NCBI GenBank assembly: GCA_003453735.1
Contig: DMNE01000035.1
Coordinates: 289-5,576, forward strand
DNA from: Nitrospiraceae bacterium
Lineage (GTDB): Bacteria; Nitrospirota; Thermodesulfovibrionia; Thermodesulfovibrionales; UBA9159
Direction of reading: 5' to 3'
DNA: 5,288 nucleotides
The notes under the pieces are model-generated. The model was not told where the DNA came from. It did not search any database and was given only the letters and a program-made list of their open reading frames with translations. Within the stretch, counting starts at the first letter, position 1; each line of letters starts with the position of its first letter. Shown here piece by piece: positions 1 through 4,850 of the stretch. A program made the position numbers and the translations under genes.

Positions 1-144
1 GGTGTTATGACCTTCATGGTAAATCATGACGGCGTCGTGTATCAAAAAGACCTTCGAAAGAATACGCAGAAAATTGCGGCGACCATGAAAAAGTTTGATC
101 CTGACCACACCTGGAGCAAGGTCAAGGAAACTTCTATGCCATAA
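1..144 (+). CDS. DUF2950 family protein, C-terminal fragment (5' end outside window)
   Basis: The frame is open from base 1 to TAA at 142-144 and gives the last 47 residues of a protein. The segment GVMTFMVNHDGVVYQKDL, followed by an alternating Thr/Ala/Ile/Met stretch and FDPDHTWSKV, is the typical C-terminus of DUF2950 proteins: a conserved GVMTF strand, a DGVVYQKDLG-like turn and a closing FDPD..W motif. Family members are usually about 300 residues with a signal peptide, so roughly five sixths lies upstream of the window. Function is unknown; the family is exported and is often encoded next to a DUF3300 gene, which would be expected to the left. A short non-family tail, KETSMP, follows the usual end. 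A decayed second copy of the same family lies near 3190-3645. The family call is confident; a biochemical role cannot be given. Confidence 0.85.
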   Translation, partial: GVMTFMVNHDGVVYQKDLRKNTQKIAATMKKFDPDHTWSKVKETSMP

Positions 145-430
145 GGGCAACATTGCTAAAAGACGGGGTCAGGTTGGCAAAAGTAAGTGGCGAAGGCCGA
201 AATTCCGTCAACATCGGCGTAACAAAAGATGCATAGCGGGAAACGGCATAGGCGCGGTAGTTACGGCCTTGGCCTTCCGGCTGCGGATCCTGAGCTGATA
301 CACTTCATTGTGTTTTGTGATGGATTGTGCTATAAATGGAAATAATGATGATCCAAAAACAGAAATCTTCTCCGCCGGGGAAGGACAACACGAATGGGCT
401 GTGATCGGTACACAATGCCTGCGAAGGTAG
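145..430. other. Intergenic region with no convincing gene
   Basis: This 286-base stretch lies between the DUF2950 end and the Cys-rich remnant. The only open frame (95-298) begins inside the DUF2950 gene, is dominated by Arg and Lys, and resembles no family I know. GTAAGTGGCGAAG at 183-195 closely matches GTAAGTGACGAAG at 3639-3651, next to the end of the DUF2950 pseudogene, so part of this stretch may be a decayed shared 3' flank. A possible promoter lies at 308-336. No clear terminator hairpin was found. Confidence 0.5.
308..336 (+). promoter_or_regulatory. Candidate sigma70-type promoter with extended -10
   Basis: TTGTGT (308-313) and TATAAA (331-336) are separated by exactly 17 bases. 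The -10 box is directly preceded by TGC, the extended -10 form. The -35 match is weak (3 of 6) and the -10 match is good (5 of 6). TTGTG occurs three times here (308, 315, 325). It points toward the Cys-rich remnant and the three-gene cluster starting at 657. This rests on sequence only; about 320 bases separate it from the first intact gene, which weakens the case. Confidence 0.35.
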
Positions 431-574
431 TCATGGAGCTACTGGGACGATCCGAAGACCTACTGTTCCGATGTCAAAGCTGGCGAGGGACGTCTGCTCC
501 AGTGCATTGACAAGAACAAAGAGAAGGTCAGCGCCCGTTGCAAACAGGCGATGGAGGACGTGAGCCTGAAATAG
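431..574 (+). pseudogene. Cys-rich GLG1-type repeat protein, start-less remnant
   Basis: The frame 431-574 reads WSYWDDPKTYCSDVKAGEG, then RLLQCIDKNKEKVSARCKQA and a short end VSLK before TAG. This is one full copy of the Cys-rich GLG1-type repeat (Pfam Cys_rich_GLG1), whose pattern is roughly C..D(I/V)..fC.dvkpGeGrll.Cl..h...ls..C. The Cys before CIDKN, the GEGRLLQC core and the closing Cys are kept. The frame is closed by TAG at 428-430 and holds no ATG, GTG or TTG before the repeat, so no start or signal peptide remains. Bacterial members are normally exported and often carry several repeats. An upstream piece in another frame (…NACEG, about 409-427) could be the lost N-terminal side after a frameshift. 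It is best read as a truncated or frameshifted gene; a sequencing error is the alternative. Confidence 0.6.
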
Positions 575-656
575 ATGGCACCTCATATGAATGGCGGTCA
601 ATGCCAGGAAGAAAGAAAATTTAAACGCAGTCAGTAACAAGCAAAAGGAGACAGAC

Positions 657-1130
657 ATGAACATCCGTTTATTTTTTGCGGCACTGCCACTGCTCTGTCT
701 ATTCGCAAGCTTTGCAGGTGCCCAGGGCAATCCCATCATCTATCCAGCCAAGGGCCAGAGCGACAAACAGATGGAGAAGGACAAGTATGATTGTTACACC
801 TGGGCGAAGAAGCAAACCGGCTTCGATCCTATGCAAGCGCAGCAGGCGCCACCGCCTTCAAGCAAGGGGCCCACAGGCGAGGTGGTCAAAGGTGCGGCTG
901 TGGGGGCCGTCGGCGGGGTTGCTATCGGCGCAATCGCTGGCAATGCCGGCAAAGGAGCCGCGATAGGAGCTGCCAGCGGTGCCCTGATTGGCGGAGTAAG
1001 AAAACATAAAAAACAGCAACAACAGGAAGAGTCCCAGCAGCAGCAGGCTGCTGCTGTAGCCGCAGGAAGGAGTGAATACAACAGGGCTTTTGGGGCGTGC
1101 CTTGAAGGGCGCGGCTATACGGTGAAGTAA
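657..1130 (+). CDS. Exported glycine-zipper family protein
   Basis: A 157-residue protein. Residues 1-22 form a signal peptide (MNIR, a Leu/Phe/Ala core, AGA cleavage site). The mature part starts with a conserved-looking motif, YPAKGQSDKQMEKDKYDCY-TWA (about 29-50). A proline linker and a Gly/Ala-rich stretch (79-113) with repeated GxxxG-type spacing follow, typical of glycine-zipper segments that form paired membrane helices. Next come a basic patch (RKHKK), a Gln-rich run and a conserved end, YNRAFGACLEGRGYTVK. Cys46 and Cys148 could form a disulfide in the periplasm. The start at 657 is chosen because AAAGGAG lies at 644-650 with good spacing and gives a proper signal peptide; the in-frame ATG at 591 adds a polar extension with no such site. 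It is the first of three closely spaced genes. The family is known from many Proteobacteria but the exact role is not; an envelope or outer-membrane-associated role is inferred. Confidence 0.85.
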   Translation: MNIRLFFAALPLLCLFASFAGAQGNPIIYPAKGQSDKQMEKDKYDCYTWAKKQTGFDPMQAQQAPPPSSKGPTGEVVKGAAVGAVGGVAIGAIAGNAGKGAAIGAASGALIGGVRKHKKQQQQEESQQQQAAAVAAGRSEYNRAFGACLEGRGYTVK

Positions 1131-1149
1131 CATGAGAACCATGAAAGAA

Positions 1150-1155
1150 AGGCGG
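1150..1155 (+). promoter_or_regulatory. Ribosome binding site that favours the start at 1162
   Basis: AGGCGG, preceded by AA, sits six bases before ATG 1162. It is a one-mismatch version of AGGAGG at ideal spacing. The upstream in-frame ATGs at 1132 and 1141 have no comparable site, and ATG 1156 directly abuts it. Confidence 0.5.
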
Positions 1156-1161
1156 ATGAAT

Positions 1162-1593
1162 ATGCGGGATGTCCGAAGGTCGCTTGGATTCTGGGGTATC
1201 ACACTTATGTTCGTTCTCTGCATCGCACCGCATCAGACCTTGGCTGCCGATGAGGGATCAAGCCAAATGCTGTGTGCCTTTACAAGGGCTTTGGACTGTG
1301 ATAGCGATTCCGGCTGTTCGGCAACGACAGTAGAGAGCCTTGATCTGCCCGAATTTATGAAGATTGACCTCAAAAAAAATATCGCCACTGGGGTAGCTCC
1401 CACCGCAATGACCGTAAATCAAAAGGTGACTCAAATCAAGACCATCCAACGTTTGGACGGGCTGATAATTCTGCAGGGCATTGAACTCCGGGGGTGGAGT
1501 GCAGTAATTAATGAACAGACTGGAAAGATGTCGCTGACGATCTCTGATGACGACGAGGCATTCGTGCTTTTCGGCGCTTGCGTGACATTGTAA
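1162..1593 (+). CDS. Uncharacterised secreted protein with four cysteines
   Basis: A 143-residue protein from this start. Residues 1-28 look like a signal peptide: basic MRDVRR, hydrophobic GFWGITLMFVLCIA, and a QTLA site before ADEG. The mature part begins with a cysteine cluster (Cys38, Cys46, Cys52 in MLCAFTRALDCDSDSGCS). It then reads as a beta-rich domain with DLPEFMKIDLKKN, LIILQGIELRGWSAVINEQT, GKMSLTISDDD and a final FGAC (Cys140). The even cysteine number and export signal suggest two disulfides in the periplasm. I recall similar unnamed proteins in Proteobacteria with the same LCA…C…C opening and GWS…TG..…FG.C ending, but no function. Upstream ATGs at 1132 and 1156 are in frame; 1132 lies one base after the glycine-zipper stop, so coupled translation from there is possible. 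It lies between two other envelope genes, probably in one operon. Confidence 0.75.
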   Translation: MRDVRRSLGFWGITLMFVLCIAPHQTLAADEGSSQMLCAFTRALDCDSDSGCSATTVESLDLPEFMKIDLKKNIATGVAPTAMTVNQKVTQIKTIQRLDGLIILQGIELRGWSAVINEQTGKMSLTISDDDEAFVLFGACVTL

Positions 1594-1622
1594 TGGGGAT
1601 GATTTTCAAAGGGAGGGCAATC

Positions 1623-1997
1623 ATGAAATTGAACAAGAAAGACAATTTTTCCACAGAAAAAGTTGAAATGAAGAAAAAGCTATCTTTGTTGGTCAATTTA
1701 GCGACCACCATATCCTTGCTGTCCTGTATCGCAGCCATTCCCGTTGCCGTAAAGTATTTCGAGGAGCAAAACCAGACTAAGGCAAAGGCGGAGATGCCTG
1801 TGGCCGCTGAAAAGGTCTACCGGACAGCTCTCAGTATGGCTGAAGAAAAAAATCTGCAGATACTGAAAAAGGAAGACGAAAAATTCTACCTCGAAGTGAC
1901 CGACGGGGTACAGACTGCCTCCTTGAAGGCAGAGTCGGCGGGCAATGACAAGACTGAAGTAACTGTTACCGCGACACTGCCTTCGAAAGAAGAGTAA
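1623..1997 (+). CDS. DUF3568-like lipoprotein or membrane-anchored periplasmic protein
   Basis: A 124-residue protein with GGGAGG at 1611-1616, seven bases (start to end) before ATG. After a polar N-terminus, residues 16-43 (MKKKLSLLV… to AIPVAVKY) form a signal or anchor segment. LLSC (32-35) could be a lipobox, with Cys35 as the lipidated residue. Residues 56-119 resemble the DUF3568 fold: a strand (KAKAEMPV), a helix (AAEKVYRTALSMAEEKN), then strands ILKKEDEKFYLEVTDGV, QTASLKAES and TEVTVTATL. Function of the family is unknown. The internal ATG at 1668 would give a cleaner lipoprotein signal but has no good ribosome site; a TTG at 1578 overlapping the previous gene is also less likely. It is 29 bases after the previous gene, suggesting one operon. 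The protein ends at PSKEE just before a coherent peptide in another frame (1957-2094), so it may be C-terminally truncated. Confidence 0.7.
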   Translation: MKLNKKDNFSTEKVEMKKKLSLLVNLATTISLLSCIAAIPVAVKYFEEQNQTKAKAEMPVAAEKVYRTALSMAEEKNLQILKKEDEKFYLEVTDGVQTASLKAESAGNDKTEVTVTATLPSKEE

Positions 1998-2094
1998 AGA
2001 GAAAAGGAAAGAACAGGAGAAGGAACTGACACTACGCATTATTAACCGGGTCTGTGATCGGCTGGCGGTGAAGTGCACGATTACGAAGGAATGA
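1957..2094 (+). pseudogene. Possible frameshifted C-terminal tail of the DUF3568-like gene
   Basis: In the frame one base ahead of the preceding gene, translation from about 1984 gives RKKSKEKRKEQEKEL, then TLRIINRVCDRLAVKCT and ITKE before TGA at 2092-2094. It looks like a charged linker followed by an amphipathic helix and short strand, not random sequence. No ATG or GTG start with a ribosome site precedes it. The real protein may once have continued into this peptide, with an indel in the A/G-rich run around 1985-2010 breaking the frame. It could also be a chance open frame; there is no direct homology evidence. Confidence 0.3.
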
Positions 2095-2256
2095 GTAGGC
2101 GTTGTGATTCGATAAAGGAAATGGTAATATAGGCTGGATGAAATACTGGAGAAAGGAGGGTAGACATAACTGAAATGTAATCCTGCATCTTCTCAAAGCA
2201 GGCGTACTTGCCGTGATGTGTGAAAACGGATTCAAGAAAAGAAAGGAGAAAGAGAA
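1998..2256. other. Intergenic region before the MipA-like gene
   Basis: This 259-base purine-rich stretch holds the possible frameshifted tail (to 2094), a candidate promoter (2102-2130) and an orphan ribosome-site-like AAAGGAGGG at 2152-2160. No good start codon follows the orphan site: the next in-frame options are ATA, or an ATG directly followed by TAA. A tiny frame at 2138-2173 (MKYWRKEGRHN) exists but has no support. The ribosome site of the MipA-like gene closes the region. Confidence 0.5.
2102..2130 (+). promoter_or_regulatory. Candidate sigma70-type promoter upstream of the MipA-like gene
   Basis: TTGTGA (2102-2107) and TAATAT (2125-2130) are 17 bases apart, each matching consensus at 4 of 6 positions. 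It lies about 125 bases before the MipA-like start, in an A-rich intergenic region, which would allow this gene to be transcribed apart from the three-gene cluster upstream. Based on sequence pattern only. Confidence 0.35.
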
Positions 2257-3081
2257 ATGAAAAAAATAATTCTAGGACTTTTTGCTGTTGTATTTGCATT
2301 GTCCATGTTCACTGCTGCGGCTCAGGCGGCCAGTGGCCTGGGCGGCGGTGGTATCGCGATTGATAACGTACCGAACATTGTAGGAGTGGCTGTCGGCATG
2401 CTTCCGGACTATGTGGGATCACACAATTATACATTTGGCGCAGCGCCTTTCGTGAAGTACTCGTTCGAAGGCAATATGTATGTCAGGCTACTCGCCACAG
2501 ATCTTCAAGTGAACTTAATCGACCATCCCGTTTTGCGTTTTGGCCCGGCGTTCAACTATCGCTTGGAACGTTCCGATGTCGAAAACTCACAGGTGAGCGC
2601 CATGAAAAAAATTGACGGTGCGTTTGAGGCGGGGGCGTTTGTCGGCGCCGAGATGCCAAGCGCAAGTAATCCGCGGCAGCGCTTTATTGTCAACTTTGAG
2701 TGGCTCGACGACGTCTCAAACAAGTATGCAGGCTATAACTTTACCCTGTCAGCGAGCTACTGGTATCCCGTAAGCATGCCATTGGATCTCTTTGTGGGTG
2801 GCGGCTTTATGTATGCAGACAAGAATTTTATGCAGACTTACTTCGGTGTCACCCCGTCTGATTCGTTCCTCTCACGACTGCCCGTTTACACCGCCAGTGC
2901 TGGGATAGAAAATTTTTCGCTCCTAGGGGGTGGAGTCTATCATCTGAGTAAGGAATGGCATGTGCTGGCAGGACTCCGTTTTCAGCGCCTGCTCGATGAC
3001 GCCAACAACAGCCCCGTGGTGGCCAATGTCGGATCAGCCAGTCAGTTTGTTTTAGGTGTTGGTGCAGCTTACTCCTGGTAA
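2257..3081 (+). CDS. MipA/OmpV family outer-membrane protein
   Basis: A complete 274-residue protein. Residues 1-24 are a signal peptide (MKKIILGLFAVVFALSMF, AQA cleavage site). The mature part shows the MipA/OmpV pattern: VGMLPDYVGSHNYTFGAAPF near 46-65, LRFGPAFNYRLERSDVE near 93-109, MKKIDGAFEAGAFVGAE near 116-132, then QTYFGVTPSDS near 193-203, YTASAGIEN, and a closing block WHVLAGLRFQRLLDDANNSP near 234-253. Alternating hydrophobic residues indicate a beta-barrel, and the chain ends in an aromatic residue (AYSW), as outer-membrane barrels usually do. Length is typical for the family. Known members include E. coli MipA, a scaffold binding the murein hydrolase MltA and PBP1b, and OmpV; whether this one binds murein enzymes or has another role cannot be told. 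The start is supported by AAAGGAG at 2242-2248. It is probably a separate transcription unit, with a candidate promoter upstream and a hairpin just downstream. Confidence 0.93.
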   Translation: MKKIILGLFAVVFALSMFTAAAQAASGLGGGGIAIDNVPNIVGVAVGMLPDYVGSHNYTFGAAPFVKYSFEGNMYVRLLATDLQVNLIDHPVLRFGPAFNYRLERSDVENSQVSAMKKIDGAFEAGAFVGAEMPSASNPRQRFIVNFEWLDDVSNKYAGYNFTLSASYWYPVSMPLDLFVGGGFMYADKNFMQTYFGVTPSDSFLSRLPVYTASAGIENFSLLGGGVYHLSKEWHVLAGLRFQRLLDDANNSPVVANVGSASQFVLGVGAAYSW

Positions 3082-3103
3082 GAAGCACACCATGACGAAA
3101 ACG

Positions 3104-3126
3104 GGTGGGATGATCTTCATCCCACC
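3104..3126 (+). terminator. Strong hairpin after the MipA-like gene, terminator-like
   Basis: GGTGGGATGA (3104-3113) and TCATCCCACC (3117-3126) form a perfect 10-bp stem with a 3-base loop, 22 bases after the MipA-like stop codon. Position and GC-rich stem fit a transcription terminator or a 3'-end protecting structure. The bases after it (TTGGAAGAAG) are not a T-run, so classical intrinsic termination is only weakly supported. Confidence 0.5.
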
Positions 3127-3189
3127 TTGGAAGAAGAATCGAAATGAGTGGCGGCTTGGTTCGTGTTAGCACTCCTGGTGCTGCGCTTT

Positions 3190-3645
3190 GGGCGTGGCGC
3201 AGCATTCACCCTCGGGCGTGCAGGCATAGTATTCTGGGTTTTCGAAGGAAAAACTGGACGCCTTGCTTGTTAATTCTCTGCTGCTCGAGATACTGATGGC
3301 CTCGTCGAGCATAACAACGGCATGGATTCAGTGCAGCGCCTGAGGCCCAGGGAGTATGAAGAGGAGTACGCGATAAACCACCAGGGTGAAGAGCCCCCTC
3401 TATATCATTGTTGTTTCTTAGGATTTTGAAGGCCCAAGGCAATCACGACGCCGGAAGGGCGCATAGCTGCTTACATGGTCGCAGGATTCACCTGAGTGTC
3501 TTACCCTGCCGAGTACAGCAACTCGTCGAGAACGAGAACGGCGTCGTATATGAATAGGGACCTCGGTGAGAACACGAAAGATCTCTAACTCTTTGAAGCA
3601 GTACGATCCCGATAAAAATCGGGCGACGGGTCAATACGGTAAGTG
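3190..3645 (+). pseudogene. Decayed DUF2950 gene, C-terminal half, several frameshifts and stops
   Basis: Pieces of a DUF2950 protein occur in family order but in different frames. About 3345-3420 reads REYEEEYAINHQGEEPPLYH with CCF after it, matching the EGY…PYHGYYF block. About 3417-3475 reads RILKAQGNHDAGRAHS then CLHGRRI, matching RILTAQG.NAPGGAY.Y..NGRMI. In another frame, 3475-3514 reads VAGFT-stop-VSYPAEYSNS, matching the GFALVAYPAEYGNS block. NENGVVYE (3528-3551), RDLGENTKDL (3555-3584) and NSLKQYDPDKNRATGQYGK (3587-3643, then TGA at 3644-3646) match the end of the family. The usual GVMTF segment is deleted between SNS and NEN. The left edge near 3190 is approximate; similarity upstream of about 3340 is faint and the N-terminal half and signal peptide are not recognisable. 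The same family's intact C-terminus is at 1-144. No functional product is expected. Confidence 0.75.
3608..3623. repeat. Short perfect inverted repeat
   Basis: CCCGAT, loop AAAA, ATCGGG: a 6-bp perfect stem with a 4-base loop, 46 bases before the mlaE start codon. It lies within the pseudogene codons for DPDKNR, so it may be incidental. It could affect the mlaE leader RNA, but no T-run follows to make it a terminator. Confidence 0.3.
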
Positions 3646-3658
3646 ACGAAGTATCGAG

Positions 3659-3665
3659 AGGAGGT
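3659..3665 (+). promoter_or_regulatory. Consensus ribosome binding site of the STAS-MlaE gene
   Basis: AGGAGGT is fully complementary to the 16S rRNA 3' end and lies three bases before ATG 3669. It fixes the start of the fused permease and suggests strong initiation despite the slightly short spacing. It begins only 13 bases after the last pseudogene stop. Confidence 0.75.
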
Positions 3666-3668
3666 CGC

Positions 3669-4820
3669 ATGCCGGCAACAGAATCGCTGAACACTAGGAG
3701 TGGTCTCAGTTTTGATCGACCGGTGGAGGATACGCTTCTCATCCGCATCACCGGTGATTGGAAGCTCACGAATACGCTCCCTGGTGCCGATGAGGTGATG
3801 AAGCAGCTTGAGGCAGGTCCGAAGATCCGGCGGATAATCTTCGATTCGGAGGGACTGCAGGGCTGGGAGAGCGGCCTTTTGACTTTCCTGATCAAGGTTT
3901 TTGAACAGTGCTCCAAGGGCGGTGTTCAGATCGAGAAAGAAGGTCTGCCTATGGGAGTTCAGCGGCTCCTTACCCTGGCATCCGCCGTTCCCGAAAGAAA
4001 AGGTGCGCGCAGGGAAGCGGCGAAAATATCCTTTCTCGACAGGGTCGGGGACTCTGCGATCGCTTTCTGGCGGTCAATCCTTGAAATGCTTGCGTTCATC
4101 GGCGAAGCCTCTGTCGCCTTCGTGAGACTTTTTGTGGGGAAGGCCCAGTTCCGCCGTTCCGATTTTTTTCTCATTCTCCAGGAATGCGGCGCACAGGCAC
4201 TGCCTATCGTGTCCCTTATCAGCATTCTTGTTGGTCTCATACTCGCCTTTATCGGCGCTATACAGCTGAAGATTTTCGGTGCGCAGATCTATGTAGCGAG
4301 CCTCGTCGGCATCGGGATGGTGCGGGCATTGGCCGCAGTTATGACAGGGATCATCATGGCTGGACGGACTGGAGCAGCATTTGCTGCGCAACTCGGTACG
4401 ATGCAGGTCAACGAAGAGATCGATGCCCTGAAGACCCTCGGAGTCTCACCCATGGAATTCCTTGTGCTGCCGAGGATGCTTGCCCTTTTTCTGATGATGC
4501 CCCTGTTGAGCCTTTATGCAGACCTGATGGGCGTATTGGGAGGCTTGATCATCGGGGTCGGCATGCTTGACCTGAATGTTATGGAATACTACCTTAAGAC
4601 ACGCGAATCAGTCAGCATGAACGACGTGTTCGTGGGGCTCTTCAGCGCCTCGGTCTTTGGTGTACTGGTTGCGCTTGCGGGTTGCATGCGGGGGATGCAG
4701 TGCGGACGGAGCGCTTCTGCAGTGGGTGAAGCCACCACTTCTGCAGTTGTAACCAGTATAGTCAGTATTGTTGTATCAATGGCCCTGATCACCGTGGTGT
4801 GTAACATACTCCACATATAG
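3669..4820 (+). CDS. mlaE: MlaE-family phospholipid ABC transporter permease with fused N-terminal STAS domain
   Basis: A complete 383-residue inner-membrane protein. Residues about 15-110 resemble a STAS domain (MlaB-like): strand DTLLIRITGDW, strand IRRIIFDSEGL, the GWESGLLTFLIKVFEQC loop-helix with Ser68 near the usual conserved Ser/Thr, and GVQIEKEGLP. Residues about 120-383 are the MlaE/YrbE permease domain. It has an amphipathic start (FLDRVGDSAIAFWRSI), hydrophobic segments near 178-200, 207-230, 262-298 and 320-340, and a last one near 358-380. The hallmark AGRTGAAFAAQLGTMQVNEE is at 231-250, followed by IDALKTLGVSP and LPRM, and GRSASAVGEATTSAVV is near 346-361. In E. coli, MlaB and MlaE are separate; together with MlaF and MlaD they move phospholipids between inner and outer membranes. 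Here MlaB-like and MlaE-like parts are one chain. An MlaF-like ATPase gene follows in the same operon, and an MCE (MlaD-like) gene is expected further downstream. Confidence 0.93.
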   Translation: MPATESLNTRSGLSFDRPVEDTLLIRITGDWKLTNTLPGADEVMKQLEAGPKIRRIIFDSEGLQGWESGLLTFLIKVFEQCSKGGVQIEKEGLPMGVQRLLTLASAVPERKGARREAAKISFLDRVGDSAIAFWRSILEMLAFIGEASVAFVRLFVGKAQFRRSDFFLILQECGAQALPIVSLISILVGLILAFIGAIQLKIFGAQIYVASLVGIGMVRALAAVMTGIIMAGRTGAAFAAQLGTMQVNEEIDALKTLGVSPMEFLVLPRMLALFLMMPLLSLYADLMGVLGGLIIGVGMLDLNVMEYYLKTRESVSMNDVFVGLFSASVFGVLVALAGCMRGMQCGRSASAVGEATTSAVVTSIVSIVVSMALITVVCNILHI

Positions 4821-4840
4821 ATGGGAGGGAAGGAAGTAGC

Positions 4841-4844
4841 GGAG
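4841..4844 (+). promoter_or_regulatory. Ribosome binding site that favours the ATPase start at 4851
   Basis: GGAG lies six bases before ATG 4851. The in-frame ATG at 4821, directly after the mlaE stop, has only CTCCACATATAG upstream and lacks such a site, so 4851 is preferred. Confidence 0.55.
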
Positions 4845-4850
4845 AAAGAC

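Noticed and set aside
265..276. GGCCTT tandem copy
   Set aside because: Two six-base copies are too short to call a repeat element, and no stable hairpin forms around them.
95..298. Open frame of 67 codons with Arg/Lys-rich product
   Set aside because: It starts inside the DUF2950 gene in another frame, has no ribosome binding site, and has a composition unlike a real protein. It is kept only as background to the possible shared 3' flank.
591..656. Upstream in-frame start for the glycine-zipper gene
   Set aside because: It adds a polar 22-residue extension before a clear signal peptide and lacks a ribosome site, whereas 657 has AAAGGAG at good spacing.
794..1233. Three overlapping minus-strand open frames
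   Set aside because: They are antisense to the Gly/Ala- and Gln-rich coding sequence, where low-complexity codons keep the opposite frames open; no start signals or family resemblance.
2849..3442. Minus-strand open frames of 118 and 78 codons over the MipA-like end and the gap
   Set aside because: Their products resemble nothing known, and the plus strand explains the region better as the MipA-like C-terminus and a DUF2950 pseudogene.
4184..4570. Plus-strand 128-codon frame inside mlaE
   Set aside because: Shadow of the permease gene in another frame; rich in Arg/Asp/His and without a ribosome site.
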